64,000 nt of DNA from Thermoanaerobacterium sp. PSU-2 (GCF_002102475.1 NZ_MSQD01000003.1:1-64000); one strand, 5' to 3'; shown: positions 1 through 10,072, numbered from the stretch's first letter. Translations and numbers: made by a program. Notes: a model not told the origin generated them from the sequence alone.

Positions 1-30
1 TCTCCCTCGCCGCTTATCGCGACATCGTCT

Positions 31-149
31 ATCTTACCACATTATCTTCTCTCTGTCAACTGCTTTCTGTCTGGTATTTTGTGGTGTCTTTATTCGCTCC
101 TCAAAGAAGCGACGTATGTTAATATACCACGTTTTAAATTCTTATTCAA
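31..149 (-). promoter_or_regulatory. Tandem strong sigma-A promoters reading leftward (rRNA-operon type)
   Basis: Two near-consensus promoters on the minus strand. The upstream one is TTGAAT (144-149), a 17-bp spacer, and TATATT (121-126). The downstream one is TTGACA (54-59), 17 bp, and TAAGAT (31-36). Both -10 boxes are preceded by GTGG and followed about 11 nt later by GTCGC, so the two copies look duplicated. A GC-rich initial transcript (1-25) in an AT-rich genome is typical of rRNA promoters. The product lies beyond position 1, so the rRNA or tRNA operon is inferred. I see no credible gene in 60-260. Confidence 0.7.
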
Positions 150-266
150 ACATGAAATTTATCAATATAGTATATTTACATGCAATTATACATATATATC
201 TTTATTATGCTCTTTTTTTCTATCATTTATTACTGAATATATTTTTTTAATAAAAAAGCAATCGTA

Positions 267-295
267 TTGAATCATCTCTGCCTATATGATATAAA
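267..295 (+). promoter_or_regulatory. sigma-A promoter for rlmI
   Basis: TTGAAT (267-272), a 17-bp spacer and TATAAA (290-295), about 35 bp before the rlmI ATG. It is divergent from the leftward tandem promoters. Confidence 0.55.
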
Positions 296-330
296 TTATT
301 TAAACGAATTTTTGAATTAGGAGTGTTATT

Positions 331-1506
331 ATGACAGATGTAATTCTCAGAAACGAAAATTTGAGAAGAGTATTAAGCGGTCATCCATGGATATACAAAA
401 CAGAAATAGATCACATAGAAGGCGATTATGAGCCTGGTGGAATTGTTGATGTCTATGATTACAAGAAAAACTTCATCGGGCGAGGATACATAAATCTTAA
501 ATCTATGATAACTGTAAGGCTTCTCACACATGAAAAAGATGAGCTCATAAATGAGGATTTTTTTAAAAAGAGAATTCTAAAAGCATGGGAATATAGAAAA
601 AAAGTTATGGATAATTTAAATTCATGCAGGGTAATTTTTGGAGAAGCTGATTTTTTGCCAGCTCTTATTGTGGACAAATTCGGAGATTATTTAGTTATTC
701 AAACACTTTCACTTGGTATGGAAAGGTACAAGGGCTTAATAGTAAACATACTCGTTGAATTATTAAGACCTAAAGGTATATATGAAAGAAATGATGTGTC
801 TGTGCGAATGCTGGAAGGATTACCTGAAACAAAAGGATTTTTATATGGCAATTTCGATACAATTCAACAATTTGAAGAAAACGGCGTTAAGCTTTTGGTT
901 GACATAGAAAACGGTCAAAAAACTGGTTATTTTTTAGACCAAAAAGAAAATAGAGCCGCAATAAAAAAGTACGTAAAAGATGCCGATGTTTTAGATTGCT
1001 TTAGCCATACAGGCTCTTTTTCAGTACATGCATTGCATTATGGTGCTAAAAGCGTTGAAACCGTAGATATATCAGAAACAGCATTAGATATGGCTAAAAA
1101 GAACGTAGCTCTAAACGGATACCTGGATAAGTGTCATTTTACATGTGAAAATGCATTTGATTTGTTAAAAAAATACGATGAAGAAAACAAAAGATTTGAC
1201 GTTGTAATCCTTGACCCGCCTGCCTTTACTAAAAGTAAAGAGACAGTAAAAGATGCCATAAGAGGATATAAAGAAATAAATTTAAGAGCAATGAAAATCT
1301 TGAAAAGAGGCGGTTTCCTCATTACTTGTTCTTGCTCACAACACATAAGTCCCGATGCGTTTCTAAACATAATTAAAGAAGCCGCCCACGACACACGAAA
1401 GAATACAAGACTAATAGAAAAAAGAACACAGTCAAAAGATCATCCTATACTGTTGTCATCCAGTGAAACTGAATACCTAAAGTGTTTGATACTGCAAGTT
1501 TTTTAG
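331..1506 (+). CDS. rlmI: Class I SAM-dependent 23S rRNA (cytosine-C5) methyltransferase, RlmI family
   Basis: 391-residue protein with an N-terminal PUA-like RNA-binding region (about residues 1-75) and a C-terminal Rossmann methyltransferase domain. The SAM site is the DCFSHTGSFS stretch near residues 220-230. The LDPPAFTK motif sits at 294-301, and C333 and C335 in TCSCSQ include the expected m5C catalytic cysteine. The family methylates C1962 of E. coli 23S rRNA using SAM. An RBS (AGGAG) lies 8-9 nt before the ATG. The gene is monocistronic and divergent from what look like rRNA promoters, a fitting neighbour. Family assignment is solid; the exact target base is inferred from the family. 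Confidence 0.88.
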   Translation: MTDVILRNENLRRVLSGHPWIYKTEIDHIEGDYEPGGIVDVYDYKKNFIGRGYINLKSMITVRLLTHEKDELINEDFFKKRILKAWEYRKKVMDNLNSCRVIFGEADFLPALIVDKFGDYLVIQTLSLGMERYKGLIVNILVELLRPKGIYERNDVSVRMLEGLPETKGFLYGNFDTIQQFEENGVKLLVDIENGQKTGYFLDQKENRAAIKKYVKDADVLDCFSHTGSFSVHALHYGAKSVETVDISETALDMAKKNVALNGYLDKCHFTCENAFDLLKKYDEENKRFDVVILDPPAFTKSKETVKDAIRGYKEINLRAMKILKRGGFLITCSCSQHISPDAFLNIIKEAAHDTRKNTRLIEKRTQSKDHPILLSSSETEYLKCLILQVF

Positions 1507-1540
1507 TTTAAATAAGAAGCTCTTTGCTTCTTATTTAAAC
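1506..1540. terminator. Bidirectional hairpin between rlmI and pyrE
   Basis: Perfect 15-bp inverted repeat (1506-1520 and 1526-1540) with a 5-nt loop, covering the last bases of both convergent genes. It is AT-rich at the base. The T-tracts are short, so strength is uncertain. Confidence 0.65.
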
Positions 1541-2106
1541 TTTCTGCTTCCAGGTTTGTATATAGGCAGTCCCTTTTCGCATAGTGGGCATTTTTCACTT
1601 TCATACGACACTGCATCAATTGATATTATAGATTCAAATTTTACTCCAAAGTTGACATTTCCATTGCTTCTGTCGACAATGCTTGCAACACCAACAATAT
1701 TTGCATTATAACTTTTTACAAGTTCAATGACTTCTTTTACAGAGCCACCTGTTGTGACAACATCTTCTACTGCAAGTACATTATTACCTTCATTTATCTC
1801 AAATCCTCTTCTTAATTTCATCATCCCATCTTCTCTTTCAGCAAAGATGGCTTTTGCACCCAATTGCCTTGCAACTTCATACGCAAATATAATACCACCA
1901 ATGGCAGGCCCAATTACTACATCTATTTTTTCTTTAATAAATTTACTCGCTATTTCTTTTGAAAATAATTCACTGTAATTAGGATACTGGAAAATCTTAG
2001 CACATTGGAGGTATGTGTCGCTATGCCTACCAGAAGTCAATAAAAAATGTCCTTTATTCAATACTTTTAATTCGCTTAATATTTCAAGTACCTTTTCTCT
2101 ATCCAT
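1531..2106 (-). CDS. pyrE: Orotate phosphoribosyltransferase
   Basis: Joins orotate to PRPP to give OMP, the fifth step of UMP synthesis. 191 residues from the ATG at 2106, which is preceded by AAAGGA at 8-nt spacing. A longer in-frame start at 2136 has no ribosome site. The PRPP-binding signature [10 protein letters not shown] is at 113-122. A C-terminal CPLC pair (173-176) resembles the short tail seen in clostridial and thermophile PyrE. It is the last gene of the minus-strand pyr operon, 35 bp after pyrD, and ends in a hairpin shared with rlmI. Confidence 0.93.
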   Translation of the reverse strand: MDREKVLEILSELKVLNKGHFLLTSGRHSDTYLQCAKIFQYPNYSELFSKEIASKFIKEKIDVVIGPAIGGIIFAYEVARQLGAKAIFAEREDGMMKLRRGFEINEGNNVLAVEDVVTTGGSVKEVIELVKSYNANIVGVASIVDRSNGNVNFGVKFESIISIDAVSYESEKCPLCEKGLPIYKPGSRKFK

Positions 2107-2141
2107 TTTAATTTTCCTTTCTCTTTGGTTTACCATAATAA

Positions 2142-3047
2142 TTATACGTTAATAGAATTTATCAATTGGTTTACATCAAATATGTTATTTCTTAACATAT
2201 ATTTTTTTATTCCTTCCAAGATGTCTATTGAACCAGTAGGATTGATAAAATTATAAGTTCCAATAGCTACAGCAGTAGCCCCTGCTATCATGAATTCTAA
2301 AGCATCTTCTGCAGATGAAATTCCCCCCATACCTATCACAGGGATTGATACAGCTCTTTTAGTTTCATACACATTTTTAAGGGCTATAGGTTTTATAGCT
2401 GGTCCTGATAAACCTGCAAACACATTCTTAAAAACAGGTCGCCTTGTGTTTATATCTATGGCCATTCCAGTAACTGTATTTATAAGAGAAATTGCATCAG
2501 CACCACCGTCTTCTGCTGCTTTAGCATAAATCTTTATATCAGTTACATTTGGAGTCAATTTTACAATGACTGTTTTATTTGATACTTCCTTTACTTTTTT
2601 AGTTATCTCATGTACACTGTTGGGATCTATTCCAAATGACATACCTCCTTCTTTTACATTTGGGCATGAGACATTGATCTCTAAAGCGTCTACACCGTCT
2701 ATGTTAAGTTTTTGGGCTAATAATACGAATTCTTCTATTGTTTCTCCTGCTATATTTGCGATTACTTTAGTATTAAATCTATTTAAAAATGGTAATTCGT
2801 CTTTTATGAAAGCATCGACACCTGGATTTTGCAGTCCAACACTATTTAAAATTCCTGATGGCGTTTCATATATACGCGGCGGAGGATTTCCTTCTTTTGG
2901 ATACACTGTAAGACCTTTTACCATTATTCCTCCTAAATTATCTAAATCGATATATTGTGAATACTCTTTTCCAAAGCCAAACGTACCAGATGCCACAAGA
3001 ATTGGATTCTTAAGCTCAAGGTCCCCTATACTGACTTTCAGATTCAA
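2142..3047 (-). CDS. pyrD: Dihydroorotate dehydrogenase B, catalytic subunit
   Basis: FMN subunit of the class 1B enzyme that oxidises dihydroorotate to orotate and passes electrons through PyrK to NAD. The active-site loop [11 protein letters not shown] carries the catalytic-base cysteine characteristic of class 1 enzymes, and the C-terminal GMGGISS stretch fits the FMN phosphate site. The likely start is TTG at 3047, 7 nt after GGGAGG and overlapping the pyrK stop (TTTTGA). The longer reading from 3068 would begin before that ribosome site. This gives 301 residues, the usual length. It pairs with the adjacent pyrK. Confidence 0.92.
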   Translation of the reverse strand: MNLKVSIGDLELKNPILVASGTFGFGKEYSQYIDLDNLGGIMVKGLTVYPKEGNPPPRIYETPSGILNSVGLQNPGVDAFIKDELPFLNRFNTKVIANIAGETIEEFVLLAQKLNIDGVDALEINVSCPNVKEGGMSFGIDPNSVHEITKKVKEVSNKTVIVKLTPNVTDIKIYAKAAEDGGADAISLINTVTGMAIDINTRRPVFKNVFAGLSGPAIKPIALKNVYETKRAVSIPVIGMGGISSAEDALEFMIAGATAVAIGTYNFINPTGSIDILEGIKKYMLRNNIFDVNQLINSINV

Positions 3048-3775
3048 AATACTACCTCCCTTGCCCAAAATACAGGACCATCCTTACAGACTTTTTTATA
3101 TTGAAATCCAGAATCGGTTTTTGTTTTGCAGGCACATACCATACATGCACCAATTCCACAACCCATATGTTCTTCAACAGAGATTTGACAAGGCACATCA
3201 TACTTTTCAGCCATGTCTTTTACAGATTTAAGCATTTGCATTGGACCACATCCATAAACCATATCAATATCTTTTATTTCACCTTTCATTACATCGGTAA
3301 CATACCCCTTAATGCCAGTGTTCCCGTCTTCAGTCGCAATAACGACATCGCCATACTTTTGAAATTCATCTACGAGAAATATATCGCTTTTAAAGCCAAG
3401 AGCAATCTTTAGATTTTTATTTTTTAATTTCTTTGAAAGAAACAGCAGTGGTGGTATCCCTATGCCACCACCAACGATGAGAATATTGTTGAATTTATCA
3501 AACATATCGAATCCGTGACCATGGGGACCAGTTACTTCTAATGTGTCTAAAGCTTTAACTTTCGAAAGATTGTAAGTGCCTTTTCCTTTTATCCTATAAA
3601 CAATTGCAATTTCATTCCCATCATGATCACATATGCTAAATGGCCTCTTTAATAATGTATTGCCGCCACAATTTATCATGATAAATTGCCCTGGAGCAGG
3701 AATATCGTCAAATTCTAACCTAAGTCTATATATCCCATTGCTAATTTCTCTATTTTCTCTAACAACGTATTCCAT
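3044..3775 (-). CDS. pyrK: Dihydroorotate dehydrogenase B, electron-transfer subunit
   Basis: 243-residue iron-sulfur flavoprotein that links PyrD to NAD. The FAD-binding RPFS motif is at 44-47 and the nucleotide loop [10 protein letters not shown] at 101-110. The C-terminal [2Fe-2S] ligands are C206, C211, C214 and C230. Start ATG with AGGTGA immediately upstream. It sits between pyrF and pyrD with 8-bp and overlapping junctions, so translation is probably coupled. The presence of PyrK marks the NAD-dependent 1B enzyme, as expected in an anaerobe. Confidence 0.92.
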   Translation of the reverse strand: MEYVVRENREISNGIYRLRLEFDDIPAPGQFIMINCGGNTLLKRPFSICDHDGNEIAIVYRIKGKGTYNLSKVKALDTLEVTGPHGHGFDMFDKFNNILIVGGGIGIPPLLFLSKKLKNKNLKIALGFKSDIFLVDEFQKYGDVVIATEDGNTGIKGYVTDVMKGEIKDIDMVYGCGPMQMLKSVKDMAEKYDVPCQISVEEHMGCGIGACMVCACKTKTDSGFQYKKVCKDGPVFWAREVVF

Positions 3776-3783
3776 ATTTCACC

Positions 3784-4704
3784 TCAACACGCAATATATC
3801 TTCTTTTTAAAAACGCATTATTAATCATTCCCATCATCAAAAGAACTTCAGCACGTGCAGCTTGAGCAAATTCATATTCTGAAAAAACATCTTTCCAATA
3901 TTGACTTTTATAAGCGAAGATGACTTTTCTCGATGAGTTGACTATAGCACCTAAGTTGTTTTCATCAAAGCAATTAATGACATCTTCTGCAGTAGCACCT
4001 TGTGCTCCATATCCAGGCACTAAAAAGATAGCAGATGGCATTATTTTTCTCAGTATTTTGGCCTCTTCTTTATACGTAGCTCCAACAACCGCACCTATAG
4101 AACTATATCCTAAGCTACCTTCGGCTAGTTTTGAAATCTTGTCAACCATGTGAGCTACATTTTCATATACAGTACCACTGACAGTTTTTAAATTTTGAAT
4201 CGTTCCAGAACCAGCATTAGAAGTTTTCACAAGGATAAATAGCCCTTTGTCGTATTCTAATACATCTCGTATATATGGGGTTATGGTATCTTCCCCCATG
4301 TACGGATTGATTGTAATTGCATCAATAGAGGGATTTTGCAAATATGCTTTTGAATACATTTCTGCTACATCTGCTATATCTCCTCTTTTTACATCTGCTA
4401 TAACCATAAGCCCTTTTTCTTTGGCATATTCAGCAGTTTTATAAAAAGCTTCTATCCCATTTGCCCCATATATTTCATAAAAAGCGATCTGAATCTTTAC
4501 CGCTGGTACTACATCAAATACAGCATCAACAATGCCTTTATTAAAATAATAAATCGCTTCAGATATTCCTTTTGTATTGTTCCCGTATTTATTAAATGCC
4601 GCTTTCTTTATGAATTCTGGAATGCTTTCAATTCTTGGATCTAAACCGACAACCGTAGGATTATTCTTGAATTTTATTGCATGTATCAAATTATCCGAAA
4701 ACAT
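3784..4704 (-). CDS. pyrF: Orotidine-5'-phosphate decarboxylase (long type 2 form)
   Basis: Decarboxylates OMP to UMP, the last step of the pathway. 306 residues, longer than the ~230-residue B. subtilis type, with GLDPR at 20-24 and the catalytic Asp-Lys-Asp array in ADVKRGDI (103-110). This is the type 2 subfamily also seen in mycobacteria and many clostridia. The ATG has an AGAGGTG ribosome site. It lies 55 bp after pyrC and 8 bp before pyrK in the pyr operon. Confidence 0.92.
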   Translation of the reverse strand: MFSDNLIHAIKFKNNPTVVGLDPRIESIPEFIKKAAFNKYGNNTKGISEAIYYFNKGIVDAVFDVVPAVKIQIAFYEIYGANGIEAFYKTAEYAKEKGLMVIADVKRGDIADVAEMYSKAYLQNPSIDAITINPYMGEDTITPYIRDVLEYDKGLFILVKTSNAGSGTIQNLKTVSGTVYENVAHMVDKISKLAEGSLGYSSIGAVVGATYKEEAKILRKIMPSAIFLVPGYGAQGATAEDVINCFDENNLGAIVNSSRKVIFAYKSQYWKDVFSEYEFAQAARAEVLLMMGMINNAFLKRRYIAC

Positions 4705-4759
4705 ATTAACACCTCTTATAAATATTTATTCATAATAATGTATAATTATTCTATATATA

Positions 4760-6055
4760 TTATACATTACTTATTTGATAATTGCCATCATTTTTAAATT
4801 TTATTTCTCCATTTACAATCGTATATTCCACCATGCCGTACAATTTTTGCCCATTAAATGGTGAATTTTTACCTTTTGATTTAAAATTGTCCGCATCGAC
4901 TGTAAACTCTTTTGTTAAATCTATTATTGTAATATCTGCATCATTGCCTATCTTAAAACCATGGGTTAATTTTAAAAGTCTCGAAGGTTCTATCGACATA
5001 TACTTTACTAAATCGTCTATCGCAATCAATCCATTTTTAACAAGATACGTGTACACTACAGAAAAAGCGATTTCGATTCCTGATATGCCAAAAGCCGCTA
5101 TTTCATAAGGAACTTTTTTATCATCTTTCGTATGAGGTGCATGATCTGTCGCAATTACATCTATTGTACCATCTTTTAACCCTTCTATAAGCGCATTCAC
5201 GTCTTCCCTTGTCCTTAATGGAGGATAAGCCTTTGTATTCGTGTCAAAACCATCAACTATATCTTCAGTAAGGCATAGATTGTGCGGCGTTACCTCTGCT
5301 GTTATATTTACTCCATCTGCCTTAGCTCTCCTTATCAACTCAACACTATCCTTTGTTGATACATGCGCTACATGAAGTCTTGCTCCAGTAGATTTTGCCA
5401 AAATAATATTTCGTGACAACATTACCTCTTCCGCTTCATGCGGTATTCCTCTTAAGCCGATTTTTGTTGAAATTATCCCGTTATTCATCACGCCTTCACC
5501 GCTTAACATTTTATCTTCGCAGTGAGTTATCATAAGCAAATCGTACATGCTTCCATAAGTCATTATTCTCTTCATAAGCCCTGAATTCATTATTGGAAAT
5601 CCATCATCAGATAAAGCTACCACGCCCACATCCTTCAATTTTGCCATCTCTGAAATTTCTTCGCCCAACATGCCTTTAGTCATGGCACCTATCGGAATTA
5701 CTTTACAATACCCTTCTTTACCAGCGATACTTTTTATATATTCCACAACTACTTCATTATCTATAACAGGATTTGTATTTGGCATACATGCAACAGTTGT
5801 ATAACCACCAGCAACAGCAGCATGTGTACCTGTTTTTATCGTTTCCTTTTCTTCAAAACCAGGTTGCCGCAAATGTGTGTGCATATCAATAAATCCCGGA
5901 AATACATGTTTCCCTTTTGCATCAATTGAAATTGCGTCATTCAGCGATATTCTTTTATCTATCCCTTTTATCTTTCCATTCTCTATTAAGATATCTGCTT
6001 TTTCATTAAATCCTTCTCCATCTATTACTATCCCATCTTTAATAACCAATTTCAT
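4760..6055 (-). CDS. pyrC: Dihydroorotase
   Basis: Zinc amidohydrolase that cyclises carbamoyl-aspartate to dihydroorotate. 431 residues from the ATG at 6055. The metal motif H59-T-H61 lies in MHTHLRQPG, and the late TDHAPH motif supplies a further active-site Asp and His. AAAGGAG lies 8 nt before this ATG. The longer GTG reading at 6073 would start in front of that site. The start overlaps the end of pyrB by 17 bp. Class I dihydroorotase, as in other Firmicutes. Confidence 0.93.
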   Translation of the reverse strand: MKLVIKDGIVIDGEGFNEKADILIENGKIKGIDKRISLNDAISIDAKGKHVFPGFIDMHTHLRQPGFEEKETIKTGTHAAVAGGYTTVACMPNTNPVIDNEVVVEYIKSIAGKEGYCKVIPIGAMTKGMLGEEISEMAKLKDVGVVALSDDGFPIMNSGLMKRIMTYGSMYDLLMITHCEDKMLSGEGVMNNGIISTKIGLRGIPHEAEEVMLSRNIILAKSTGARLHVAHVSTKDSVELIRRAKADGVNITAEVTPHNLCLTEDIVDGFDTNTKAYPPLRTREDVNALIEGLKDGTIDVIATDHAPHTKDDKKVPYEIAAFGISGIEIAFSVVYTYLVKNGLIAIDDLVKYMSIEPSRLLKLTHGFKIGNDADITIIDLTKEFTVDADNFKSKGKNSPFNGQKLYGMVEYTIVNGEIKFKNDGNYQISNV

Positions 6056-6971
6056 TTGATTTTCTCCTTTCACATAATATTTTTAATAATGCCATTCTTA
6101 CAGCTACGCCATTTGTAACTTGTTCCTCAATAACCGAGTATTTGGCATTAGCTGCTTTTGATGTAAGTTCTACATTTCTATTGATAGGTCCAGGATGCAT
6201 CAATATTGCATCTTTCTTGGCAAGTCTCATTCTTTCCTCTGTTATCCCAAAATACTTTGAAAACTCATCTTTTGATGGAAATAAACCATTTTTCTGCCTC
6301 TCTAATTGAATTCTAAGTCCCATGACTACATCGGCTCCATCAATAGCTTTGTCTATGTCGTAATAGACTTTTGCTCCAAGCTTTTCAAAAGTCTTTGGCA
6401 ACAATGTAGCAGGACCTACCAGTCTAACGTCAGCTCCTAATTTTTGTAATCCCCATATATTAGACCTTGCAACTCTCGAATGAACTATATCTCCAACTAT
6501 GACTACTTTTAAGCCGTCAAAAAATCCCTTTTTCTCTCTTATTGTCATTAAATCCAACAAAGCCTGTGTAGGATGTTCGTTAAGACCGTCACCTGCATTT
6601 ATTACCGATGCATCAAGATATTTTGCCATAAGATGCGGAGCACCGGACATATTGTGACGTACTACAATCACATCTGCTTTCATCTTTTCTACCGTTCTTA
6701 CTGTATCAATAAGTGATTCACCTTTTACAACGCTGCTTGTCTTGGTTTCTATGTTTCCAAAATGCGCTCCAAGGTATTTTGCTGCCATTTCAAATGACAA
6801 TCTTGTCCTTGTGCTTGGCTCAAAAAATATCGTAACAACTGTCTTGCCTCTTAAAATATCTGAATTTTTATTGCCAACCAAGATTTTCTTCATTTCTCCT
6901 GCTGTATCCAGTATCTCTAAAAGATCTTCTTTTGTCATTTCCCTTATTCCTAACGCGTCTTTTCCTATCAT
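6039..6971 (-). CDS. pyrB: Aspartate carbamoyltransferase catalytic subunit
   Basis: Condenses aspartate with carbamoyl phosphate. 310 residues. The carbamoyl-phosphate loop STRTR is at 53-57 and HPTQ at 133-136. The ATG at 6971 is chosen because AAAGGA lies about 8 nt upstream. An upstream in-frame ATG at 7016 falls inside the terminator hairpin that precedes the gene and has no ribosome site. No regulatory pyrI follows, as is normal for Bacillus-type PyrB. Expression appears to be controlled by the attenuators between pyrR and pyrB. Confidence 0.94.
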   Translation of the reverse strand: MIGKDALGIREMTKEDLLEILDTAGEMKKILVGNKNSDILRGKTVVTIFFEPSTRTRLSFEMAAKYLGAHFGNIETKTSSVVKGESLIDTVRTVEKMKADVIVVRHNMSGAPHLMAKYLDASVINAGDGLNEHPTQALLDLMTIREKKGFFDGLKVVIVGDIVHSRVARSNIWGLQKLGADVRLVGPATLLPKTFEKLGAKVYYDIDKAIDGADVVMGLRIQLERQKNGLFPSKDEFSKYFGITEERMRLAKKDAILMHPGPINRNVELTSKAANAKYSVIEEQVTNGVAVRMALLKILCERRKSNEIGY

Positions 6972-6989
6972 TTTAACCATCCTTTCTTT

Positions 6990-7042
6990 GTTATTAAAAA
7001 ATAGAGCAGCAACCATTTTTACATATTAAAATGGCTCTGCTC
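6990..7042 (-). terminator. Second, pyrB-proximal terminator hairpin
   Basis: On the minus strand a stem is formed by 7028-7042 and 7004-7019 (GAGCAG pairing with CTGCTC, plus CCATTTT with AAAATGG). A U-rich stretch follows (TATTTTTTAA, just left of 7004). It lies between the PyrR attenuator and pyrB, about 20 nt before the pyrB ribosome site. Its 5' arm is the 3' end of a small leader ORF. Confidence 0.65.
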
Positions 7043-7097
7043 TTAAATATAAGATTTTTGAATATTTTTTGAATCTTATGAATTCTAAAATAACCAT
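7026..7097 (-). CDS. Putative pyrB leader peptide (23 aa)
   Basis: Short ORF with ATG at 7097 and TAA at 7026-7028. GGGAGA lies 6 nt upstream; that same GGGAGA is the 3' arm of the PyrR-controlled terminator. The peptide is basic and hydrophobic, beginning MVILEFIR and ending RAEPF. Its last five codons form the 5' arm of the following terminator hairpin, so a ribosome reaching the stop codon would block that hairpin. This resembles the E. coli pyrL-pyrBI attenuation layout. Translation is not proven, and the match could be coincidental in AT-rich DNA. Confidence 0.4.
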   Translation of the reverse strand: MVILEFIRFKKYSKILYLRAEPF

Positions 7098-7166
7098 AAA
7101 AAATCTCCCTTTCTTTCTAAAGTGGGAGAACCGCAATTCTCCCTTATCAGTCTCGCTGGACTAATT
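7098..7166 (-). promoter_or_regulatory. PyrR-binding attenuator between pyrR and pyrB
   Basis: Reading leftward: a PyrR-binding loop with the conserved GTCCAGCGAGACTGATAAGG core (about 7142-7164), then GGGAGAA (7137-7143), TTCTCCC (7124-7130) and GGGAGA (7104-7109) followed by six T. GGGAGAA can pair with TTCTCCC (antiterminator), or TCTCCC can pair with the later GGGAGA (terminator). PyrR with UMP would hold the first GGGAGAA in the binding loop and favour termination. This is the classical Bacillus pyr mechanism, and the three mutually exclusive segments can be seen directly. Confidence 0.85.
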
Positions 7167-7175
7167 TAAAGGTTG

Positions 7176-7712
<537 letters not shown>

Positions 7713-7724
7713 TTATACCTCCAT

Positions 7725-7797
7725 AAAAAAACTTCTTGATAAAGCAAGAAGTCAACATCTGTTTTAACTCCTTGCCAGCCTCACAGGACCAGTTAAA
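7725..7797 (-). promoter_or_regulatory. PyrR-binding attenuator in the pyrR leader
   Basis: Leader RNA contains a PyrR-loop core (GTCCTGTGAGGCTGGCAAGG, rc of about 7771-7790). It is followed by a terminator stem, ACTTCTTG pairing with CAAGAAGT (7731-7752), and seven T. The layout matches the attenuator ahead of pyrB. Confidence 0.85.
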
Positions 7798-7821
7798 GGA
7801 TGCATAATCTTCTTTTTTAAT

Positions 7822-7850
7822 ATGATATCACAATATTTTATATTTGTCTA
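7822..7850 (-). promoter_or_regulatory. pyr operon promoter
   Basis: TAGACA (7845-7850), a 17-bp spacer and TATCAT (7822-7827), upstream of the pyrR leader. No other good promoter lies between the leader and the divergent gene. Confidence 0.55.
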
Positions 7851-7888
7851 TAAGTTTTTAAATTATTTTTTACTGAAATACTTTGATG

Positions 7889-7917
7889 TGGAACATAAAA
7901 ATTATTTATGCTAATAT
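7889..7917 (+). promoter_or_regulatory. Promoter for the PurM/HypE-like gene
   Basis: TGGAAC (7889-7894), a 17-bp spacer and TAATAT (7912-7917). The -35 is weak. It is divergent from the pyr promoter. Confidence 0.4.
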
Positions 7918-7953
7918 AGATATATACAAAAATTTTCAAAGGATGTGCTTACT

Positions 7954-8931
7954 ATGAAAGAAGGAAAAGTGCCAACAGACATTTTATCAAAACTCGTATA
8001 CACCAACTTAGGCGTAAAGCGAAACGAAGTAGCTGTACATGCAGGTATAGGAGAAGATTGCAGCGTTATTGAATTTGACCAGTATGCGGCTGTTTTGTCT
8101 ACAGATCCCATAACTGCCTCAAATAACTTAAGCGGATACTTATCTGTAATTATTTCATGCAATGACATTGCATCATGTGGTGCAAAACCCATAGGCGTAC
8201 TTGAAACCATTTTGCTGCCAATAGGTTCTGATGAAGAATCATTGAACAAAATCGTGCAGGAAATAGATAGAGGAGCCAAAGAGCTTAACATTGAGGTTCT
8301 CGGCGGTCATAGCGAAGTCACATCTTCCGTAAATAAACCAGTAATATCGACTACTGCCATCGGTGTATGTAGCAAAGACAAATTCATTAAAACAAGCGGC
8401 GCTAAATTAAATGATGACGTAATAGTTACCAAATCAGTAGGTATTGAAGGAACCTTCATAATCGCCAACGATTACTATGAAAAGCTATCAAATCATATTT
8501 CTGAATCTGTTTTAGACAGCGCGAAAAGCTTTATTACAGATTTAAGTGTAGTAAAAGAGGGTTTAATTGCGGCTGAATGTGGCGTAAATTGTATGCATGA
8601 TATTACCGAAGGCGGGATATTAGGCGCAGCCTTTGAAATCGCAGAAGCATCAAATGTGGGAATTGAAATTTTCAGTGATTTAATTCCTGTAAGGAATGAG
8701 ACTATGATTATCTGTGATTACTTTAACTTAGATCCATTTAAGCTTATCTCAAGCGGCTCGATGATTATTACGTCATCAAATGGCAAAAAAATAGTAGATG
8801 AATTGAAAAAGCAAAATATCGATGCAACAATAGTCGGTAAGATTACAAAAAACGGAAAATATCTTATAGATGGCAATAAAAAAATAGAAATAAATCCGCC
8901 GACTTCTGATGAGATATATAAGATTTTATGA
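7954..8931 (+). CDS. AIR synthase-related (PurM/HypE-like) protein of unknown specificity
   Basis: 325-residue member of the PurM/HypE/SelD/ThiL ATP-binding superfamily. The N-terminal GIGEDCSV stretch resembles the ATP-site loop of these enzymes, and a glycine-rich C-terminal half (DITEGGILGAAFE) follows. The C-terminus ends in YKIL and lacks the terminal PRxC cysteine of HypE, and no hyp genes are nearby, so hydrogenase maturation is unlikely. The ATG at 7954 is preferred: AAAGGA is 10 nt upstream, whereas the GTG at 7945 is too close. It is monocistronic and overlaps the convergent MBL gene by 6 bp. Substrate unknown. Confidence 0.75.
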   Translation: MKEGKVPTDILSKLVYTNLGVKRNEVAVHAGIGEDCSVIEFDQYAAVLSTDPITASNNLSGYLSVIISCNDIASCGAKPIGVLETILLPIGSDEESLNKIVQEIDRGAKELNIEVLGGHSEVTSSVNKPVISTTAIGVCSKDKFIKTSGAKLNDDVIVTKSVGIEGTFIIANDYYEKLSNHISESVLDSAKSFITDLSVVKEGLIAAECGVNCMHDITEGGILGAAFEIAEASNVGIEIFSDLIPVRNETMIICDYFNLDPFKLISSGSMIITSSNGKKIVDELKKQNIDATIVGKITKNGKYLIDGNKKIEINPPTSDEIYKIL

Positions 8932-9567
8932 AAAGCGTACAAATGGGTTTTTAAGTTTTTCGTCCTTAATTGTGGTGATATCACCATGCCCCGGAAAAAC
9001 TAAAGTCGTATCAGGTAGTATAAACAATTTATTTTTAATTGAATTTATTATTTCATTGAAATCGCCACCTGGAAAGTCAGTTCGACCTATAGATTCCTTA
9101 AAAAGCGTATCTCCCGTAAAACAGGCATCATCGATTTTATAGCATACTCCACCAGGTGTATGTCCAGGAGTATGAATAGTTGTTATAAAAATACCTTCTC
9201 CAAACGATAAAGTGTCACCATCCCTTAACAAAATATCAGCATCTTGTGATATTATTTTTTCAAAGCCAAGCTCAGACAAATTCATCGCTGGATTTTTAAG
9301 CATTGCTGCATCATCGATAGAAATGCAAACTTTTGCTCCAAATTTGTCTCTAAAGTAATCGACGCCCCCAATATGATCAAAATGCCCATGAGTTATCAAA
9401 ATATACTTCAGTCTAAAATCATTATCTATCAAATAATCTTCCACTTCAGATGCAAAATCGCCAGGATCTACCATTACACATTCATGACTACCCTTTGCAG
9501 ATACTATATAACAGTTGGCTTGCAAAGGCCCTACTGAAAATTTTTTAATATCTAAATCGTCTCTCAT
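8926..9567 (-). CDS. MBL-fold metallo-hydrolase (glyoxalase II-like)
   Basis: 213-residue metallo-beta-lactamase-fold hydrolase. The dinuclear metal motif is H60-G-H62-F-D64-H65 in THGHFDHIGG. Further ligands lie in HTPGHTPGG, FTGDTLF and FPGHGDI. The size and motif spacing match the small hydroxyacylglutathione-hydrolase-like family found downstream of relA-dtd in many Firmicutes. An AGGTGAG ribosome site precedes the ATG, and the gene lies 12 bp after dtd. The physiological substrate is unknown; true glyoxalase II activity is doubtful because clostridia often lack glutathione. Confidence 0.85.
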   Translation of the reverse strand: MRDDLDIKKFSVGPLQANCYIVSAKGSHECVMVDPGDFASEVEDYLIDNDFRLKYILITHGHFDHIGGVDYFRDKFGAKVCISIDDAAMLKNPAMNLSELGFEKIISQDADILLRDGDTLSFGEGIFITTIHTPGHTPGGVCYKIDDACFTGDTLFKESIGRTDFPGGDFNEIINSIKNKLFILPDTTLVFPGHGDITTIKDEKLKNPFVRFS

Positions 9568-9579
9568 ATTCCACTCACC

Positions 9580-10029
9580 TTAAAAGATCTTTTTTGAATC
9601 TAAAAGTATCGTTACTGGTCCATCATTTATCAAAGAAACCTGCATCATAGCTCCAAATTTTCCTGTCTTAACATGAAGTCCCGTTTTACTTAATTCATTG
9701 CACAATCTATCAAAAAGGTACAGCGCTTTTTCTGATTTGGCAGCATTCATATAATTAGGTCTCCTACCTTTTCTTGCATCGCCAAGAAGCGTAAACTGTG
9801 ACACTAATAAGATTTCACCGCCAACATCAATTATAGAAAGGTTCATCTTACCTTCTTCGTCATCAAAAATCCTTAAATTGGCGATCTTATCGGATATATA
9901 TTCTACATCCTCCAAGCCATCATCATTTGAAACACCCACCAAGACTACAAGTCCTTTGTTAATTTCTCCTACTATATTGTCGTCAACTGTTACGTTTCCT
10001 TGCAAAACTCTTTGAACAACAGCCCTCAT
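9580..10029 (-). CDS. dtd: D-aminoacyl-tRNA deacylase
   Basis: 149-residue DTD enzyme that removes D-amino acids (and glycine mischarged on tRNA-Ala) from tRNAs. The two family signatures are present: SQFTLLGD in the middle and the near-C-terminal GPVT loop, which in the dimer form the chirality-checking pocket. The ATG follows GGAGG. It sits downstream of relA, the common Firmicute order, and upstream of the MBL hydrolase. Confidence 0.93.
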   Translation of the reverse strand: MRAVVQRVLQGNVTVDDNIVGEINKGLVVLVGVSNDDGLEDVEYISDKIANLRIFDDEEGKMNLSIIDVGGEILLVSQFTLLGDARKGRRPNYMNAAKSEKALYLFDRLCNELSKTGLHVKTGKFGAMMQVSLINDGPVTILLDSKKIF

Positions 10030-10072
10030 GTTTTAATACCTCCAATGCTGCATTTTTCGTCATGAGTAAATT

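Noticed and set aside
2566-3231. 221-codon plus-strand open frame opposite pyrD and pyrK
   Set aside because: It is antisense to well-supported pyr genes, has no ribosome site or recognisable motif, and its length reflects codon bias of the genes beneath.
6972-7016. Upstream extension of pyrB to an ATG at 7016
   Set aside because: The extra codons are part of a terminator stem and T-tract, and the good ribosome site lies downstream of that ATG.
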